This document shows positions 14,940 to 17,064 of a stretch of 17,064 bases of DNA, piece after piece. The stretch's first letter is position 1, and every line of letters starts with the position of its first letter. The notes under the pieces are model-generated. The model saw nothing but the letters and a program-made list of their open reading frames with translations, ran no database searches and was not told the origin of the DNA. Origin of the DNA: Methylococcaceae bacterium (GTDB taxonomy: Bacteria > Pseudomonadota > Gammaproteobacteria > Methylococcales > Methylococcaceae); the NCBI GenBank assembly GCA_012026715.1, contig VEPB01000558.1, positions 1 through 17,064 of the forward strand, given 5' to 3'. Made by a program: the position numbers and the translations under genes.

Positions 14940-15053
14940 GACGGGCGAAACGGGCCAAGGGTGACAGTTAACGCATTGTTACACAGGATGTTGCGGGAAG
15001 GAATCGGAAGCGTGCTGGCACCAACACCGTCCGAGCCAGGGTCGACAGTTTGA

Positions 15054-15095
15054 GCGGATTTCATACCAGCCAGGGCCTGGTACTGGTGAAATCGC
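15054..15095. repeat. Long imperfect hairpin next to the tRNA-Pro fragment
   Basis: GCGGATTTCATACCAGCCAG on the left is answered by CTGGTACTGGTGAAATCGC on the right. About 18 base pairs can form with small bulges: GATTTCA/TGAAATC, CCAG/CTGG and CCAGG/CCTGG. It begins 16 bp past the CCA end of the tRNA remnant and has no T-run. It could be the folded region of the lost tRNA's terminator or an element end. Confidence 0.45.
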
Positions 15096-15110
15096 TAACT
15101 CGATGGAAAT

Positions 15111-15155
15111 TGGTCGGGGCGAGAGGATTCGAGCCGCCGGCCACCGCCTCCCGAA
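15111..15155 (-). other. tRNA-Pro(CGG) 3' half, probable attachment-site scar
   Basis: The minus-strand 45 nt read exactly as the 3' half of a tRNA-Pro: anticodon loop TTCGGGA (anticodon CGG), GGCGG, a 5-nt variable region TGGCC, T-arm GGCGG-CTCGAAT-CCTCT, acceptor CGCCCCG, discriminator A and CCA. Spacing is 7-5-5-5-7-5-7-1-3, as in a real tRNA. Upstream of the loop the sequence does not pair with the anticodon stem and shows no D arm or acceptor 5' strand. The T loop begins CTC instead of TTC and the T stem has a mismatch. A 3' tRNA half of this size is the usual remnant left by tyrosine-integrase insertion. A decayed tRNA gene is the alternative. Confidence 0.7.
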
Positions 15156-15502
15156 GTCGACAGACGGGCTTTAATCGATCCCAAGGAACCCTGCGGCATT
15201 CTGGATTTACGGCGGCTCCGGGTGGATTTGGTGCAGATCGAGATTTGCGAAACTCGGCCGTCAGACCACACGTTCGACCGGAAGGCCGCCGACACTTACG
15301 CCACACGGCGGTGAGCACCACCGGGACCCGCCGGCTCTGGGATGCGACGAGCCCATGCCCGCCCCCGCCCGAGCCGCCCCTCTCTTGCGGATTGAGCCCG
15401 CCAAGCCCACTGGATGACGGCTGTCGGTAACGGAACCGGATCTTGATGAAAGGGGAGTGTCGGAGGGAGAGAGACGTGGCTTTCAGCCCAATGATCCCTG
15501 GG

Positions 15503-15530
15503 TCCTCGATTCGCTCCGCGTCATCGAGGA
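15503..15530. repeat. Perfect 8-bp inverted repeat downstream of oadB
   Basis: TCCTCGAT (15503-15510) and ATCGAGGA (15523-15530) flank 12 bases, starting 16 bp past the oadB stop. It could fold in the oadB 3' end, but there is no T-tract on either strand. Confidence 0.35.
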
Positions 15531-15545
15531 AAGCGAGGTTTTGGT

Positions 15546-16673
15546 CTACTGCACCAACGCCAGCAACACCCCCGCCGCCACCGCCGAGCCGATGACGCCG
15601 GCGACGTTGGGGCCCATGGCGTGCATCAGCAGGAAATTGTGGGGGTTGGCTTCCTGGCCGACCTTGTTGGCGACCCGCGCCGACATGGGGACCGCCGATA
15701 CGCCGGCGGCGCCGATCAGCGGGTTGACCTTGTTTTCGCTCAGACGGTTCATGATCTTGGCCATGATGACGCCGGCCGCGGTGCCGAAGCTGAAGGCGAT
15801 GGCGCCCAGCACCAGGATGCCCAAGGTCTCCGGGCGCAGGAAGGCGCTGGCGCTGAGCTTGGAACCCACCGACAGTCCCAGGAAGATGGTGACGATGTTG
15901 ATCAACTCGTTCTGGGAGGTCTTGCTGAGCCGCTCCACCACGCCGCACTCCCGCATCAGATTGCCCAGCGCGAACATGCCGATCAGAGGCGCCGCCGACG
16001 GCAGCAGGGCGGCGGTCAACAGCAGCAGCAGCAGCGGGAACACCACTTTCTCCCGCTTGCCCACCGTGCGCAGCTGGGCCATTTCGATCAGACGCTCCTC
16101 GGGAGTGGTGAGGGCGCGCATGATGGGCGGCTGGATAAGCGGCACCAGCGCCATGTAGGAATAAGCCGCCACCGCGATGGCGCCCAAGAGGTCGGGGGCC
16201 AAGCGGGAGGCGACGTAAATGGCGGTGGGACCGTCGGCACCACCGATGATGGCGATGGCGGCGGCGTCCTTGAAGGTGAAGTGCAGACCCGGCACCAGGT
16301 TGAGGGATAGGGCTCCCAGCAGGGTGCCGAAGATGCCGAACTGCGCGGCGGCGCCCAGCAGCAGGGTCTTGGGATTGGCCAGCATGGGGCCGAAGTCGGT
16401 CATGGCGCCGACGCCCATGAAGATCAGCAACGGGAAGACGCCGGCCTTGATGCCGAGATAGAGGAAAGACAGCAGCCCGCCTTCTTCGGCGATGCCGGCC
16501 ACGGGAATGTTGCTGAGCACCGCGCCGAAGCCGATGGGCAGCAACAGCAGCGGCTCGAAGCCCTTGACGACCGCCAGATAGATCAGCAGCAGGCCGACGC
16601 CCATCATCACCGCCTGGCCCCAGACGAAGTTGGACAGGCCGGTGCTGAGCCAGAGATCGTAGAAGTTACCCAT
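15546..16673 (-). CDS. oadB: Sodium-pumping decarboxylase beta subunit (oxaloacetate decarboxylase type)
   Basis: OadB is the integral membrane subunit that decarboxylates carboxybiotin and exports Na+. The 375-residue product is strongly hydrophobic, with about nine or more membrane segments. It carries the two conserved functional regions: IIGGADGPTAI at 142-152, whose aspartate (D147) corresponds to the Na+-site aspartate D203 of the Klebsiella protein, and NPHNFLLMHAMGPNVAGVIG at 343-362 followed by the conserved serine. ATG 16673 lies 12 bp after the oadA stop and has no good Shine-Dalgarno, so translational coupling is likely. The related glutaconyl-CoA and methylmalonyl-CoA decarboxylases share this subunit type, but the alpha-subunit tail next door favours oxaloacetate. 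No gene follows it. Confidence 0.93.
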   Translation of the reverse strand: MGNFYDLWLSTGLSNFVWGQAVMMGVGLLLIYLAVVKGFEPLLLLPIGFGAVLSNIPVAGIAEEGGLLSFLYLGIKAGVFPLLIFMGVGAMTDFGPMLANPKTLLLGAAAQFGIFGTLLGALSLNLVPGLHFTFKDAAAIAIIGGADGPTAIYVASRLAPDLLGAIAVAAYSYMALVPLIQPPIMRALTTPEERLIEMAQLRTVGKREKVVFPLLLLLLTAALLPSAAPLIGMFALGNLMRECGVVERLSKTSQNELINIVTIFLGLSVGSKLSASAFLRPETLGILVLGAIAFSFGTAAGVIMAKIMNRLSENKVNPLIGAAGVSAVPMSARVANKVGQEANPHNFLLMHAMGPNVAGVIGSAVAAGVLLALVQ

Positions 16674-16685
16674 GGTGGACGCGGC

Positions 16686-17064
16686 TCAGTTGATGATGGC
16701 GAGGGTGTCGTTGGGACCCACCGGATCCCCCACCTTGACCGGCACGCTGGCGACCCGGCCGCCGTTGCGGGTGCGGACCTCGGTTTCCATTTTCATGGCT
16801 TCCATCACCACCACCACGTCGCCCGCGGCGACCACCTGGCCTTCCTTGACGGTAATGCGCAGCACGTGCCCCGCCATGGGGGCCTTGACGATCTCACCTC
16901 CGTCGAAGGGCAGGGGCGGGATGACAGTGGCGGGTTCGATGCTGGTGATGGCGCCGCTCGGGGCGACTTCGACGTAGTAGCTGGTGCCGTTCACGTTGAC
17001 GTTGTAGGCGGCCGCGGCTGATTGGGTCGGCGCCGCGGGAACGACGGCCGCCGGTGCCTCCGGC
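16686..17064 (-). CDS. oadA: Oxaloacetate decarboxylase alpha subunit, C-terminal biotinyl domain (cut by window edge)
   Basis: Only the last roughly 125 residues are present. An Ala/Pro-rich linker (from PEAPAAVVPAAPTQSAAAA) leads into a biotinyl/lipoyl-type domain with the biotin-accepting lysine in VVVMEAMKMETEV, ending LAIIN and TGA at 16688-16686. In the alpha subunit this swinging arm carries carboxybiotin from the carboxyltransferase to the membrane beta subunit, whose gene follows 12 bp on. The carboxyltransferase and any oadG gene would lie beyond the window. A separate biotin carrier protein cannot be excluded from this fragment alone. Confidence 0.88.
   Translation of the reverse strand, partial: PEAPAAVVPAAPTQSAAAAYNVNVNGTSYYVEVAPSGAITSIEPATVIPPLPFDGGEIVKAPMAGHVLRITVKEGQVVAAGDVVVVMEAMKMETEVRTRNGGRVASVPVKVGDPVGPNDTLAIIN

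Larger units (their letters stand above)
14940..15545. other. Gene-poor region between argA and oadB
   Basis: These 606 bp hold no protein I can recognise on either strand. What can be seen is an imperfect hairpin (15054-15095), a tRNA-Pro 3' half (15111-15155) and an 8-bp inverted repeat (15503-15530). Open frames crossing it are translations of the tRNA piece or of GC-rich DNA. The argA promoter should lie at its left end. No integrase gene is present. Confidence 0.6.

Noticed and set aside
15041..15163. GTCGACAG direct repeat at 15041-15048 and 15156-15163 flanking the tRNA-Pro fragment
   Set aside because: Eight-base repeats are expected by chance in a region of this size, and the core is a self-complementary site. 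There is no further matching sequence at either end.
15050..15430. Plus-strand open frame containing GARGFEPPATASRSRQTGF
   Set aside because: This peptide type arises from translating across the complement of a tRNA 3' end. Here it is the tRNA-Pro fragment, not a protein.

Overview
The window looks like a chromosomal segment of a GC-rich (roughly 60% by eye) gammaproteobacterium. The evidence is the rpsL-rpsG-fusA-tuf ribosomal operon, a fused CysG-type siroheme synthase, a bifunctional ArgA, RppH, CpdA and an E. coli-like ROK fructokinase. A lineage near Methylococcales or Chromatiales would fit, but the sequence alone does not settle it. Most genes are housekeeping. The unusual parts are one interrupted essential gene and three gene-poor stretches next to tRNA genes or tRNA remnants.

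Left part (1-3537, all minus strand): the start of tuf, then fusA, rpsG and rpsL, read from a good sigma70-type promoter at 3236-3265. Upstream lies a tRNA-Arg(ACG)/tRNA-Asn(GTT) pair with its own promoter. fusA reads as a full-length EF-G of about 695 codons except for an in-frame TAG at codon 187, directly followed by ATG. No other defect is visible in the gene. TAG is used as the ordinary stop by at least four other genes here.

Middle (3538-8750): a decayed small secreted-protein gene (minus strand), carrying a GC hairpin where coding character is lost. Next comes a 1013-residue membrane protein (plus strand) that joins an M48 zinc-peptidase module to a second membrane block and a large C-terminal domain, preceded by a C9 tract. 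dapB (minus) follows, then a 320-bp stretch of uncertain content, then a tRNA-Ala(GGC)/tRNA-Glu(TTC) operon with a clear terminator.

Right part (8750-15000): a ROK fructokinase (plus) converging on siroheme synthase cysG (minus) with overlapping stop codons; a TusA-family sulfur carrier (plus) divergent from cysG; a HAD-IB phosphatase (minus) divergent from rppH (plus); and an argA-cpdA pair (minus). These cover siroheme, sulfur transfer, mRNA 5'-end processing, cAMP turnover and arginine synthesis.

Right edge (14940-17064): about 600 bp without a recognisable gene contains an exact-architecture 3' half of a tRNA-Pro(CGG), running from the anticodon loop to CCA with no 5' half. This is the segment that tyrosine integrases typically use as an attachment site. 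Beyond it are oadB and the biotinyl end of oadA, a sodium-pumping oxaloacetate-decarboxylase-type complex.
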